Shown piece by piece: positions 8,650 through 16,616 of a stretch of DNA of 64,000 bases. This stretch comes from Breoghania sp963678585 (lineage in GTDB: Bacteria; Pseudomonadota; Alphaproteobacteria; Rhizobiales; Stappiaceae). The notes under the pieces are model-generated. The model made no database searches. It worked only from the letters and a program-made list of their open reading frames with translations, and was not told the DNA's origin. The first letter of the stretch is position 1, and each line of letters starts with the position of its first letter. The stretch is taken from the NCBI GenBank assembly GCA_963678585.2, contig CAXXGA010000002.1:1240001-1304000 (forward strand), in the 5' to 3' direction. The translations under genes were made by a program, and so were the position numbers.

Positions 8650-9094
8650 AATTGGTGGTTGCCCTGATGAAAAACCGGGCTTGTGGATAAAAAAGGGCTT
8701 GCAATCGGAATCGAACAGAGCGAAATGGTTCGCGCCCAAATTCGCACGTGCCCGTCGTCGTCCAAGACACAAGACTTAAGGGCCGCCGCAACCGTCAACG
8801 GATTGCGGCACACCGGACGACCTAAAGCAACGACGTAAGAGGGCTTTTTTGGTCTCTGCCGGGTTTTCCAACGCCCGGGGTCACTGAAGAGGCACTTACC
8901 TCCTTGCCGGCCGTACGGAAAGTCACCCTTTCCAAGCCAAGGCATCACACGCGGGACGGCTCTCGGATTCCATCCGTCAGCTCGACCGATCGCGCGATGA
9001 ACTGCAGCTATTGCCAGCGTCTCCACAGCGCAGGCAAGGCGAAGTCACATCCGCACCCTGCGACGTGATTTACATATTGGATTGGGGACAAGCC
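8650..9094 (+). ncRNA. Candidate speF-type structured leader of ornithine decarboxylase (region)
   Basis: The 752 bases between DUF3775 and ornithine decarboxylase hold no convincing gene. The part from about 8650 is rich in pairing. GTCGTCC (8757-8763) pairs perfectly with GGACGAC (8815-8821). That stem encloses a hairpin GCCGCAA/TTGCGGC (8785-8791 with 8803-8809) with an inner CCG-TCAA-CGG. A T-run lies at 8845-8850. Alphaproteobacterial ornithine decarboxylase genes are known to be preceded by the long conserved speF RNA, so position and structure fit. I could not align it to the covariance model; the boundaries are approximate. The first 300 bases (8343-8649) show no gene or clear structure and probably hold promoters for both flanking genes. 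Confidence 0.5.
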
Positions 9095-10225
9095 ATGACC
9101 CAGCGCATCCGTGACTTCCTCCGTACCCGACGTGACAACGGCCCCTGCCTTGTCGTCGATCTTGAAGTGATCCGCGAAAACTACGACGCTTTCGCCCACG
9201 CCCTGCCGGACACCCGCGTCTTTTACGCGGTGAAGGCAAACCCGGCCCCGGAAGTCCTGAACCTGCTCGCACGTGCGGGCTCGTCCTTCGATTGCGCCTC
9301 TGTCGGCGAAATCGAGATGGTTCTGGCCACCGGCGCAACGGCTGACCGCATTTCCTACGGCAACACCATCAAGAAGGAACGCGACATCGAGCGCGCCTTC
9401 GAGCTGGGTGTGCGCCTCTTCGCCGTCGATTGCGAAGCGGAAGTGGAGAAGGTTGCCCGCGTTGCGCCCGGTTCCAAGGTCTTCTGCCGTATCCTGTGCG
9501 ATGGCGCAGGCGCGGACTGGCCGCTGTCGCGCAAGTTCGGTTGCGAGCCCTCGATGGCGCCGAAGGTTCTGGAACTGGCGCACCGTTCGGGCCTGCGCGC
9601 CTACGGTGTCTCCTTCCACGTCGGCTCCCAGCAGGCGAATGTGGATGCATGGGATGCCGCTCTTGCATCGGCTGCCGATATTTTCCGGGAAATGGCCGCG
9701 CGCGGCATCCACCTCTCCATGGTGAATATGGGGGGCGGGTTCCCGACCGATTACCTCAAGAAGATGCCGGGCGTCGCCTCCTATGGCGAGGCGATCTTCC
9801 GTGCGCTTTCCCGTCACTTCGGCAACCGCCTGCCGGAAACGATCATCGAGCCCGGTCGCGGTATGGTCGGCAATGCGGGCATGATCGAAGCGGAGGTCGT
9901 GCTGATCTCGCGCAAGTCCGACGATGAGGCGCTGCGCTGGGTCTATCTCGACATCGGCAAGTTCCACGGCCTTGCAGAGACCATGGACGAGGCGATCCGC
10001 TACCCGATCCGCACCCCGCGCGACGGCGACGCGACCGAGCCTTGCGTGCTGGCGGGCCCGACCTGCGATAGCGTCGATGTGCTCTACGAGAAGGTTCCGT
10101 ACGAACTGCCCGTGTCATTGTCGATTGGCGACAAGGTGCTGATCGAAGCCTGCGGCGCCTACACGACGACCTATTCGTCCGTCGGCTTCAACGGCTTTGC
10201 GCCGCTCGCTTCGCACGTGATCTGA
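9095..10225 (+). CDS. odc: Ornithine decarboxylase (fold type III PLP enzyme)
   Basis: This 376-residue alanine-racemase-fold decarboxylase converts ornithine to putrescine in the cytoplasm. The PLP lysine is K48 in FYAVKANP, followed by DCASVGEIE and SYGNTIK. The glycine-rich phosphate loop is NMGGGFP, and the second active site carries GPTCDSVDVLY (C324), diagnostic for ornithine (or ornithine/lysine) decarboxylases rather than diaminopimelate decarboxylase. The start at 9095 follows GGGGACAAGCC; an earlier in-frame ATG at 9011 would add 28 residues of leader sequence and is rejected. Homospermidine synthase two genes downstream consumes the putrescine. Dual ornithine/lysine specificity cannot be excluded. 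Confidence 0.92.
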   Translation: MTQRIRDFLRTRRDNGPCLVVDLEVIRENYDAFAHALPDTRVFYAVKANPAPEVLNLLARAGSSFDCASVGEIEMVLATGATADRISYGNTIKKERDIERAFELGVRLFAVDCEAEVEKVARVAPGSKVFCRILCDGAGADWPLSRKFGCEPSMAPKVLELAHRSGLRAYGVSFHVGSQQANVDAWDAALASAADIFREMAARGIHLSMVNMGGGFPTDYLKKMPGVASYGEAIFRALSRHFGNRLPETIIEPGRGMVGNAGMIEAEVVLISRKSDDEALRWVYLDIGKFHGLAETMDEAIRYPIRTPRDGDATEPCVLAGPTCDSVDVLYEKVPYELPVSLSIGDKVLIEACGAYTTTYSSVGFNGFAPLASHVI

Positions 10226-10248
10226 CCGCGCATTTCAGGATCAAGCTG

Positions 10249-10857
10249 ATGATCGACCTCGTTGATGAGGCGCCGTGGCATGTTCCGGCGCGCGAGGGGC
10301 TGCTCGACCGGGTGTTCGGCCAGGCCCGTTTTGAAAAACCCTCCGAGCGCCTGCGCGAAGGTCGCCTTCCCGAAATCGCGATTTCCGCGATGATGGGCGG
10401 CGATCTCGTCGGTACGGTGCGCCTTTGGCGTGCGGTAACCGCCGATGGACGGGGCGTGCTTCTGCTCGGGCCGCTCGCGGTCTCGCCGGAACTTCAGGGC
10501 GCAGGGCTTGGCGGACGCCTGATGCGCGCCGCGCTCAACCGCGCTGCCGTTGGCGGGCACGAAGCGGTCATTCTGGTCGGAGATCCCGGCTATTATTCCC
10601 GTTTCGGCTTCACGGCCGACCATACCGGCGCGCTTGGCATGCCCGGCCGCTACGAGCAGCACCGGCTGTTGGCGCTGGAACTGATCGAGAATGCCCTTGC
10701 TGGGTCGTGGGGCACGCTTTCCGCCGCTGCGCCGTTGGTGTCGGCCGCCCCGACCGCGCCTGCGCCTGGTGCGCCGACAGTGGACCTCGGTCCCTGGCCC
10801 CAGCCCGACGGCGGACGCGAAGCGCCGCTGTTGCCCGGCTCGCGGGTCAAGCACTGA
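10249..10857 (+). CDS. GNAT family N-acetyltransferase (YhbS-like)
   Basis: This 202-residue protein has an N-acetyltransferase fold. The acetyl-CoA loop is visible as LAVSPELQGAGLGGRLM, with the Q-x-x-G-x-G pattern, preceded by strand VLLLGPL and followed by GDPGYYSRFGF, typical of the YhbS subgroup. It begins 23 nt after ornithine decarboxylase and precedes homospermidine synthase. The last 50 residues are Ala/Pro-rich and low in complexity. Its position between two polyamine genes suggests polyamine or amine acetylation, but YhbS-like proteins have no settled substrate, so this is inference. Confidence 0.8.
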   Translation: MIDLVDEAPWHVPAREGLLDRVFGQARFEKPSERLREGRLPEIAISAMMGGDLVGTVRLWRAVTADGRGVLLLGPLAVSPELQGAGLGGRLMRAALNRAAVGGHEAVILVGDPGYYSRFGFTADHTGALGMPGRYEQHRLLALELIENALAGSWGTLSAAAPLVSAAPTAPAPGAPTVDLGPWPQPDGGREAPLLPGSRVKH

Positions 10858-10871
10858 CCCCGTCGCGCTTT

Positions 10872-10907
10872 CCCTGTTCCGCGGGTCTGCGGATCGGCGG
10901 AACAGGG
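10872..10907 (+). terminator. Hairpin after the acetyltransferase gene
   Basis: A perfect 11-bp inverted repeat (CCCTGTTCCGC at 10872-10882 with GCGGAACAGGG at 10897-10907) lies 15 nt after the stop codon. No T-run follows, so termination would be weak or Rho-dependent. The remaining 200 bases to the next gene hold no other clear signal. Confidence 0.5.
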
Positions 10908-11112
10908 GATCGCCTGTGAGCGTGTCGCGCGGCGGTCTGCCGCCATGCAGTTGACAGCATCACACCGGCTTGCCTAAGCCTGAAGGTGCCCATTTTGGGG
11001 AAGCGCGTTATTTCAACGGCGGCAGCGGCGCTTGCGGGCTCCGTTTCCGTCGCCGGGGGCATTTCAGCCCCGCTCTTTTCTTTCTTCCCCCAAACCCGAA
11101 CGGAGGACATCG

Positions 11113-12543
11113 ATGGCCGACTGGCCCGTTCATGCCACCATCACCGGACCGATCGTGATGATCGGACTTGGCTCCATCGGTTCCGGCACGCTGCCGCTAA
11201 TCGAACGCCACTTCAATTTCGACAAGAGCCGGTTCACGGTCATCTCGCCCATGACCACGCACCGCGCATTGGTGGATGAGCGGGGATACCGTTTTCAGGA
11301 GACCGTGCTGACGCCTGAAAACTTTCGGTCTGTCCTTGAGCCGTTGCTGACGGAAGGCGAGGGGCAGGGGTTCTGCGTGAACCTGTCCTGCGATACTTCC
11401 TCCCTCGATATCATGAAGATGTGCCGGGATGTTGGCGCGCTCTACATCGATACGGTTATCGAGCCTTGGCTCGGCTTCTATTTCAATGCGGAAGCCGACA
11501 ACGCCCTGCGCACGAATTACGCCTTGCGCGAAAGTGTGCGCGAGGAAAAGCGGAACAATCCTGGCGGCACAACGGCTGTCTCCTGCTGCGGGGCGAACCC
11601 GGGCATGGTTTCGTGGTTCGTGAAGCAGGGGCTGATGGATATCGCCCGCGACACCGGCTTTGAGACGGACGTCCCGACCACCCGGGAGGGATGGGCGGAG
11701 CTGATGTGCGATCTCGGCGTAAAGGGCGTCCATATCGCCGAACGCGACACCCAGATCTCCGACAAGCCCAAGCCGCTCGACGAGTTCTGGAACACCTGGT
11801 CGGTGGACGGGTTCATCGCGGAAGGGTACCAGCCTGCCGAACTCGGCTGGGGCACCCACGAGAAATGGATGCCGAAAAACGCCCTGACCCATGAAACCGG
11901 CTGCAAGGCGTCGATCTTTCTCGATCAACCGGGCGCCGATACCCGGGTCCGTACGTGGTGTCCGACGCCGGGCGCGCAATACGGCTTCCTTGTCACGCAC
12001 AACGAGTCGATCTCGATTGCGGACTACTATTCGGTGCGCGACGGCGACGTTGTCACCTACCGCCCGACCTGCCACTACGCCTATCATCCCGCCAACTGCG
12101 CAGTGCTTTCGCTGCACGAACTTTTCGGTCGGGCAGGCAAGATTCAGGAGAAGTTCCATCTTCTGGAAGAAGACGAGATCGTCTCTGGCATCGATGAACT
12201 GGGCGTCCTGATCTACGGCCACGCCAAGAACGCCTATTGGTACGGCTCGCAGCTCTCCATCGAGGAAACCCGGGAGATCGCGCCTTATCAGAACGCAACC
12301 GGCCTGCAGGTGACCTCCGCGGTTATCGCCGGCATGGTCTGGGCCCTGGAAAACCCGGAAGCCGGCATCGTTGAGACCGACGAGATGGACTTCCAACGCT
12401 GCCTTGAGATCCAGAAGCCATATCTGGGCCCGGTGAAGGGCTACTACACGGACTGGACGCCTATCGACGAGCGCCCGGGGATGTTCCCCGAAGACATCGA
12501 CATCAACGATCCCTGGCAGTTCCGCAATATTCTGGTTCGTTAA
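11113..12543 (+). CDS. hss: Homospermidine synthase
   Basis: This 476-residue cytoplasmic enzyme of the saccharopine-dehydrogenase-like homospermidine synthase family makes homospermidine from two putrescines with NAD. It has an N-terminal Rossmann motif GLGSIGSG (residues 18-25). Other conserved stretches are CNLSCDTSS-type sequence near residue 90, CCGANPGMVSWFVKQGL around 160, and a C-terminal region with YGSQLSIEE. The start ATG follows GGAGGACATCG. Homospermidine is a characteristic polyamine of many alphaproteobacteria. Ornithine decarboxylase upstream supplies the substrate, so the two genes form a short pathway even though a hairpin lies between them. Confidence 0.95.
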   Translation: MADWPVHATITGPIVMIGLGSIGSGTLPLIERHFNFDKSRFTVISPMTTHRALVDERGYRFQETVLTPENFRSVLEPLLTEGEGQGFCVNLSCDTSSLDIMKMCRDVGALYIDTVIEPWLGFYFNAEADNALRTNYALRESVREEKRNNPGGTTAVSCCGANPGMVSWFVKQGLMDIARDTGFETDVPTTREGWAELMCDLGVKGVHIAERDTQISDKPKPLDEFWNTWSVDGFIAEGYQPAELGWGTHEKWMPKNALTHETGCKASIFLDQPGADTRVRTWCPTPGAQYGFLVTHNESISIADYYSVRDGDVVTYRPTCHYAYHPANCAVLSLHELFGRAGKIQEKFHLLEEDEIVSGIDELGVLIYGHAKNAYWYGSQLSIEETREIAPYQNATGLQVTSAVIAGMVWALENPEAGIVETDEMDFQRCLEIQKPYLGPVKGYYTDWTPIDERPGMFPEDIDINDPWQFRNILVR

Positions 12544-12605
12544 ACCGTAGTTGTTCGGACAAATATCTGGATCCGGGCAGGTCTGTCGGGATCAAGAGAC
12601 AAAGC

Positions 12606-12642
12606 AAAAGCCGCTTCGCCATCAAGGCGGAGCGGTTTTTTT
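12606..12642 (+). terminator. Rho-independent terminator after hss
   Basis: AAAAGCCGCTTCGCC (12606-12620) pairs with GGCGGAGCGGTTTT (12626-12639) through a five-base loop, using two G-U pairs, and runs into seven T residues. It separates the polyamine genes from the flagellar regulon. Confidence 0.85.
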
Positions 12643-12655
12643 ATTGATCGGCCTG

Positions 12656-12672
12656 CGGACAATAGTTGTCCG
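12656..12672. promoter_or_regulatory. Inverted repeat CGGACAA-TAG-TTGTCCG upstream of flgB
   Basis: A perfect 7-3-7 inverted repeat lies 101 nt before the flgB start and 42 nt before the shared flagellar motif. A related near-palindrome, TTGTTCGGACAA, lies at 12551-12562. A CGGACAA copy also lies in the motA/DUF1217 divergent promoter at 43945-43951. This looks like an operator for a dimeric regulator; which protein binds is unknown. Confidence 0.5.
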
Positions 12673-12714
12673 GTCTTCAGGCTATGCGGGAGGGGCGGCG
12701 ATGGCCGTCAGCCT

Positions 12715-12730
12715 CGGACAAGCTTCGCGG
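12715..12730 (+). promoter_or_regulatory. Shared flagellar promoter motif (flgB unit)
   Basis: CGGACAAGCTTCGCGG ends 43 nt before the flgB start codon. It matches a CAAGC[T/C]T-centred motif found at similar distances before fliF, flgE, flhA, motA and the DUF1217 gene, and further upstream of flagellin. It is interpreted as an activator or core promoter element of the regulon. Confidence 0.5.
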
Positions 12731-12773
12731 CTTAGGTCTGGTTCACGTTATTGGGAAAGCCGGAGTGTCCCCC

Positions 12774-13151
12774 GTGGAACCTGTCTACCTCTTCAGTCTC
12801 GCCTCTCAACGCAATGAGTGGCTTTCGGTTCGTCAGGCGGCGATATCCGAAAACATCGCCAACGCGAACACGCCCGGCTTCAAGGCGAAAGACGTTACGC
12901 CGTTCACGGCTGTCTTTGAGGACGTGAGCATGCCGATGGTTGCGACGCATGACGGCCATATGGGCGGCATCGGTGCGACTGCGCAAAGCACCGAGGTCAA
13001 GAAGGAAGAGACCTGGCAGGTCAGCTATTCGGGCAATTCGGTTTCCGTTGAACAGGAAATGGTCAAGGCGACCGAGGTCGCCGAACAGCACGCGCTGACG
13101 GCCAACATCCTGAAGTCGTTTCACCGCATGCGCCTTTCGGCGGTCAAGTGA
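12774..13151 (+). CDS. flgB: Flagellar proximal rod protein FlgB
   Basis: This 125-residue proximal rod subunit is exported by the flagellar type III apparatus and has no signal peptide. The N-terminal rod/hook family motif reads SVRQAAISENIANANTPGFKA, and the C-terminal helix ends TANILKSFHRMRLSAVK. The true start is taken as GTG at 12774 (reading MEPVYLFSLASQ), which follows GGAG by about eight bases and matches rhizobial FlgB N-termini; the longer frame from 12666 adds an unrelated extension. It is the first gene of the flgB-flgC-fliE-flgG-flgA-flgI-motE-flgH-fliL-fliP unit. Confidence 0.92.
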   Translation: MEPVYLFSLASQRNEWLSVRQAAISENIANANTPGFKAKDVTPFTAVFEDVSMPMVATHDGHMGGIGATAQSTEVKKEETWQVSYSGNSVSVEQEMVKATEVAEQHALTANILKSFHRMRLSAVK

Positions 13152-13163
13152 GGAAGGTGATCC

Positions 13164-13583
13164 ATGTCTGATCCGCTTAGCGCTTCCATGAAGATTGCCG
13201 CCTCTGGCCTGCAAGTCCAGTCGCAGCGCATGCGCGTGGTTTCCGAAAATATCGCCAATGCGCAATCGACCGGCAAGACTGCCGGGTCCGATCCGTACCG
13301 CCGCAAGACGGTGACCTTCGAAAACGAGTTCGACCGCGCAGCGCAGGCCGACCTCGTGCGCATCAAGGATGTCGGTACCGACAAGGCGGCCTTCCGGATC
13401 GAATACGAACCGGGCAACCCGGCCGCCGACGTGGATGGGTACGTCAAGCTGCCAAACGTCAATCTTCTGGTCGAGATGGCGGACATGCGCGAGACCAACC
13501 GGTCCTATGAGGCCAACCTGAAAATGATGACGCAGACCCGAGCGATGGTCATGCGCACGATCGACCTTTTGAGGAGCTCGTAA
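13164..13583 (+). CDS. flgC: Flagellar proximal rod protein FlgC
   Basis: This 139-residue rod protein starts 12 nt after flgB. The N-terminal motif is LQVQSQRMRVVSENIANAQS, with the family sequence PYRRKTVTF further in, and the C-terminal coiled segment is EMADMRETNRSYEANLKMM followed by TRAMVMRTIDLLRSS. Length is normal for FlgC. Its stop codon overlaps the start of fliE (TAATG), indicating translational coupling. FlgB, FlgC and FlgF build the rod that FliE joins to the MS ring. Confidence 0.95.
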   Translation: MSDPLSASMKIAASGLQVQSQRMRVVSENIANAQSTGKTAGSDPYRRKTVTFENEFDRAAQADLVRIKDVGTDKAAFRIEYEPGNPAADVDGYVKLPNVNLLVEMADMRETNRSYEANLKMMTQTRAMVMRTIDLLRSS

Positions 13584-13915
13584 TGATCAACGCCATCGAA
13601 ACCCTGCGTTCTGTCACCGACGGTGTGACGTCGAAGGTGAGCGAAACCCGCTACGTTCAGCCTGCCGCCGACATAGTGAGCGCGAAAGAAGCAAGTGAAG
13701 TCAATTTCTCCGACGCACTTGCCAATGTTTCGCTTGAAGCGATTGAAACCCTGAAGCAGGGCGAGGCCGCAGCGATTTCCGGCATTAGCGGCAAAGCCTC
13801 CGCCCAGCAGGTCGTCGAGGCCGTGATGGCTGCCGAGAGCACCCTCCAGACCGCCATCGCCATCCGGGACAAGGTGGTCTCCGCCTATCAGGAAATGGCG
13901 CGGATGACGATCTGA
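13583..13915 (+). CDS. fliE: Flagellar hook-basal body complex protein FliE
   Basis: This 110-residue MS ring-rod junction protein has no signal peptide. It is recognisable by its C-terminal half: QQVVEAVMAAESTLQTAIAIRDKVVSAYQEMARMTI, the usual FliE helical signature. The N-terminal half is variable, as in the family. The order flgB-flgC-fliE is the common one. About 110 nt without a gene follow before flgG, containing only the flgG ribosome binding site (AGGAGATGAAAC). Confidence 0.93.
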   Translation: MINAIETLRSVTDGVTSKVSETRYVQPAADIVSAKEASEVNFSDALANVSLEAIETLKQGEAAAISGISGKASAQQVVEAVMAAESTLQTAIAIRDKVVSAYQEMARMTI

Positions 13916-14026
13916 TCCACGCGCCCCGTTCCACTGACGCCTTCGGTGACCACCGACCGGTGATTTCGAATTCCGCGTGCCCTGTGACGTCCCTCACGTC
14001 CCGTGGCTCGCCACAGGAGATGAAAC

Positions 14027-14815
14027 ATGAAAGCCCTTGCGATTGCGGCGACAGGCATGAGTGCGCAGCAGACCAATCTTGAGGTCATCGCGAACAATAT
14101 CGCCAACATGAACACCACGTCCTTCAAACGGGCGCGGGCGGAGTTCACCGATCTCCTCTATCAGACCGACCGGCTGGAGGGCGTTCCCAACCGGGGCGGC
14201 GAGGATGTGGTGCCGGAAGGCGCGCGTCTCGGTCTCGGCGTTCGCACAGCCGCGATCCGCAATCTTCACTCCCAGGGCAGTCTGACGTCCACGGATAACC
14301 CGCTCGATGTGGCCATTGACGGACGCGGCTGGTTTCAGATCACCGGACCCGACGGCGAAGCGCTCTACACGCGTGCCGGATCGTTCAACAAGAACGACGA
14401 AGGCCGTCTTGTGACCCTCGACGGTTACACGGTCGAACCCGCCATCATTTTCCCGATCGAGACGGTGGAAGTGACTATCAACGATTCCGGTGAGGTCTAC
14501 GCCAAGGTCGACGGTGAAATCGAACCGCGTCAGTTGGGTCAGCTGACGCTCGCTTCCTTTGCAAACGATGCGGGTCTGGAACCTGTCGGCAGCAATCTCT
14601 TCCGTGAAACGACGGCCTCCGGAACCCCGGTCGACGGTGTGGCGGGCGATCCGGGCTTCGGCACTATCAAACAAAGCTATCTGGAAAGCTCCAACGTCGA
14701 TCCGGTGAAGGAAATCACCGAACTGATCACGGCGCAGCGCGGCTACGAGATGAACTCCAAGGTGATCAAGGCTGCGGACGATATGGCCGGCACCGTTACC
14801 AACGGCATCCGCTAA
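14027..14815 (+). CDS. flgG: Flagellar distal rod protein FlgG
   Basis: This 262-residue distal rod protein is of normal length. It begins MKALAIAATGMSAQQTNLEVIANNIANMNTTSF..., carries TDNPLDVAIDGRGWFQI and YTRAGSFNKNDEGRLV in the central region, and ends with the family C-terminus YLESSNVDPVKEITELITAQRGYEMNSKVI. The ribosome binding site AGGAGA is well placed. Downstream flgA begins after 42 nt with its own strong AAGGAGG. Confidence 0.96.
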   Translation: MKALAIAATGMSAQQTNLEVIANNIANMNTTSFKRARAEFTDLLYQTDRLEGVPNRGGEDVVPEGARLGLGVRTAAIRNLHSQGSLTSTDNPLDVAIDGRGWFQITGPDGEALYTRAGSFNKNDEGRLVTLDGYTVEPAIIFPIETVEVTINDSGEVYAKVDGEIEPRQLGQLTLASFANDAGLEPVGSNLFRETTASGTPVDGVAGDPGFGTIKQSYLESSNVDPVKEITELITAQRGYEMNSKVIKAADDMAGTVTNGIR

Positions 14816-14857
14816 TCCCGAAAAATCCGCGCCGCCTGCAAGGAAAGGAGGTCGATT

Positions 14858-15352
14858 ATGATCGTCACGGTTAAGAGATCCGGTCGCAGGATGCGTTCTG
14901 TTCTCGCCCGTCTTCTTTCCGGCCTTGCCGGCGCGCTCCTTCTCGGTACGGCAGCGTCGGCATCCGGCGTTAATCTGCCGGTTCCTCGCCAGACGATCCA
15001 TCCCGGTGATGCGATTACGCCCGCGCTCCTCATCGAGCGAAGCTTCCCGAAGGCGACGGCGCAACGTTTCGCAATCGTCATGAGCGGTCAGGACGTGGTC
15101 GGCATGGAGGCAAAGCGCACGCTTTTGCCTGGCCAGCCCATTCCGCTGACGGCAGTTGCCGCGCCGCGGCTCGTCAAGCGCGGTCAGCCCGCCCGGCTCG
15201 TGTTCCATGAACGCGGCCTCTACATCGTGGCGCAGGTTGAGGCGATGCAGAACGGCGGGGCGGGCGATGTAGTGAAGGTCCGCAATCTGGACAGTGGATT
15301 GACGGTCATAGGCACCGTGCAGGCCGACGGGTCGGTCCTTGTGGGGAATTGA
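14858..15352 (+). CDS. flgA: Flagellar basal body P-ring assembly chaperone FlgA
   Basis: This 164-residue periplasmic chaperone assists FlgI P-ring assembly. A signal peptide covers roughly residues 1-36 (RMRSVLARLLSGLAGALLLGTAASASG). The SAF-type domain follows: the loop LPVPRQTIHPGDAITPALL, then GMEAKRTLLPGQPI, and the C-terminal V.VRNLDSGLTVIGTVQADGSV. This is the short form of FlgA, lacking the extra N-terminal domain, as in rhizobia. AAGGAGG precedes the start, and its partner flgI begins two bases after its stop. Confidence 0.93.
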   Translation: MIVTVKRSGRRMRSVLARLLSGLAGALLLGTAASASGVNLPVPRQTIHPGDAITPALLIERSFPKATAQRFAIVMSGQDVVGMEAKRTLLPGQPIPLTAVAAPRLVKRGQPARLVFHERGLYIVAQVEAMQNGGAGDVVKVRNLDSGLTVIGTVQADGSVLVGN

Positions 15353-15354
15353 AA

Positions 15355-16470
15355 ATGCGGTTTCTGGCTCTCGTCGTCATGGGGCTCGCCCTGGCAGGTC
15401 CTGCTTTCACCGGCACCGCCCATTCCATGGCCCGGATCAAGGACATCGCAAGCCTTGAGGGCGTACGGGCGAACCAGCTCGTCGGATACGGCCTCGTTAT
15501 CGGGCTCAACGGGTCCGGCGACAGCATGCGGAACTCACCCTTCACCGAACAGTCGCTCCAGTCGATGCTCGACAGCCTCGGCGTGAACGTCCGCGACAGC
15601 CGATTGCGCACACGGAACGTTGCGGCAGTCGTCGTCACCGCGGAACTGCCTGCCTTTATCGGCAAAGGCGGACGCGTCGATGTCAGCGTCTCTTCACTCG
15701 GCGATGCCACATCCCTGAAAGGCGGTACGCTGATCGCAACCCCGCTCATGGCGGCGAATGGGTCTGTCTACGCACTTGCGCAAGGCCCGCTTGCGGTCTC
15801 TGGCTTTTCCGCAGAAGGCGACGCGGAGAGCCTGAACAACGGCACGCCGACCGCTGGTCGGATCCCAAGCGGCGCGGTCATCGAACGCGAGATCGGCGAC
15901 CGTTTCGAAGACATCCCGTCGCTGGTGCTGCAACTCAACAACCCGGACTTCCGCACCGCCGTGCGGGTGGCTGATGCGATCAACAACCACACATTCAGCC
16001 GCTACGGCGTCCGCGTGGCCCGTGAGCGCGACTATCGCTCCGTTGTCCTGCGCATGCCCAAACGCATGACCGTGACGCGCTTCATCGCCGAGATCGAGGG
16101 CTTACATGTCCAGCCGGACCAGGCTGCGCGCGTCGTGGTGGATGAGCGCACCGGAACCGTGGTGATCGGCAAGAACGTGCAGGTCTCCACGGTGGCCGTG
16201 ACCCATGGCAACCTGACCGTGCGGGTCGTCGAAACTCCGGAAGCGTCCCAACCCGCACCGTTTGCCCGTCAGGGCGACACGGTCGTTCTCCCGCGCAGTT
16301 TCATCAATGCCGATGAGCAGGGCGGTCAACTCGCCATCGTCGGCGGCTCGGACCTCCAGACGCTCGTTCGCGGGTTGAACCGGATCGGGCTCAAGCCGAC
16401 CGGCATCATCGCCATCCTTCAGGCGATCAAGACAAGCGGCGCATTGCAGGCGGAACTGGTCATCCAGTAG
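15355..16470 (+). CDS. flgI: Flagellar P-ring protein FlgI
   Basis: This 371-residue P-ring subunit is secreted through Sec. The signal peptide spans about residues 1-26 (MRFLALVVMGLALAGPAFTG). The mature start ARIKDIASLEGVRANQLVGYGLVIGLNGSGD is the hallmark of FlgI, and the C-terminal region has GLNRIGLKPTGIIAILQAIK. The ATG at 15355 is preferred to a TTG two codons earlier, which overlaps the flgA stop. A 146-nt spacer containing a small hairpin separates it from motE. Confidence 0.95.
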   Translation: MRFLALVVMGLALAGPAFTGTAHSMARIKDIASLEGVRANQLVGYGLVIGLNGSGDSMRNSPFTEQSLQSMLDSLGVNVRDSRLRTRNVAAVVVTAELPAFIGKGGRVDVSVSSLGDATSLKGGTLIATPLMAANGSVYALAQGPLAVSGFSAEGDAESLNNGTPTAGRIPSGAVIEREIGDRFEDIPSLVLQLNNPDFRTAVRVADAINNHTFSRYGVRVARERDYRSVVLRMPKRMTVTRFIAEIEGLHVQPDQAARVVVDERTGTVVIGKNVQVSTVAVTHGNLTVRVVETPEASQPAPFARQGDTVVLPRSFINADEQGGQLAIVGGSDLQTLVRGLNRIGLKPTGIIAILQAIKTSGALQAELVIQ

Positions 16471-16548
16471 CTGACCTTCAGGACACGTAGGCAGCGAGCA
16501 CAGCCTCGCACAAGCCACGCCGGGCATGCTCGTCATGGCCCGTTTCAG

Positions 16549-16573
16549 GGGGCGCACAGCGCCTCCGTTTCTT
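16549..16573 (+). terminator. Possible attenuator hairpin between flgI and motE
   Basis: GGGGCGC (16549-16555) pairs with GCGCCTC (16559-16565) around a three-base loop and is followed by the T-rich CGTTTCTT. It could partly terminate flgI transcripts inside the operon. A CGCACAAGCCACGC sequence at 16507-16520 resembles the shared flagellar motif, so a secondary promoter is possible here. Confidence 0.35.
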
Positions 16574-16616
16574 TGTGGGCCCAAGATCGAGTGTCCAACG
16601 AAGGGACGGTGCACTG

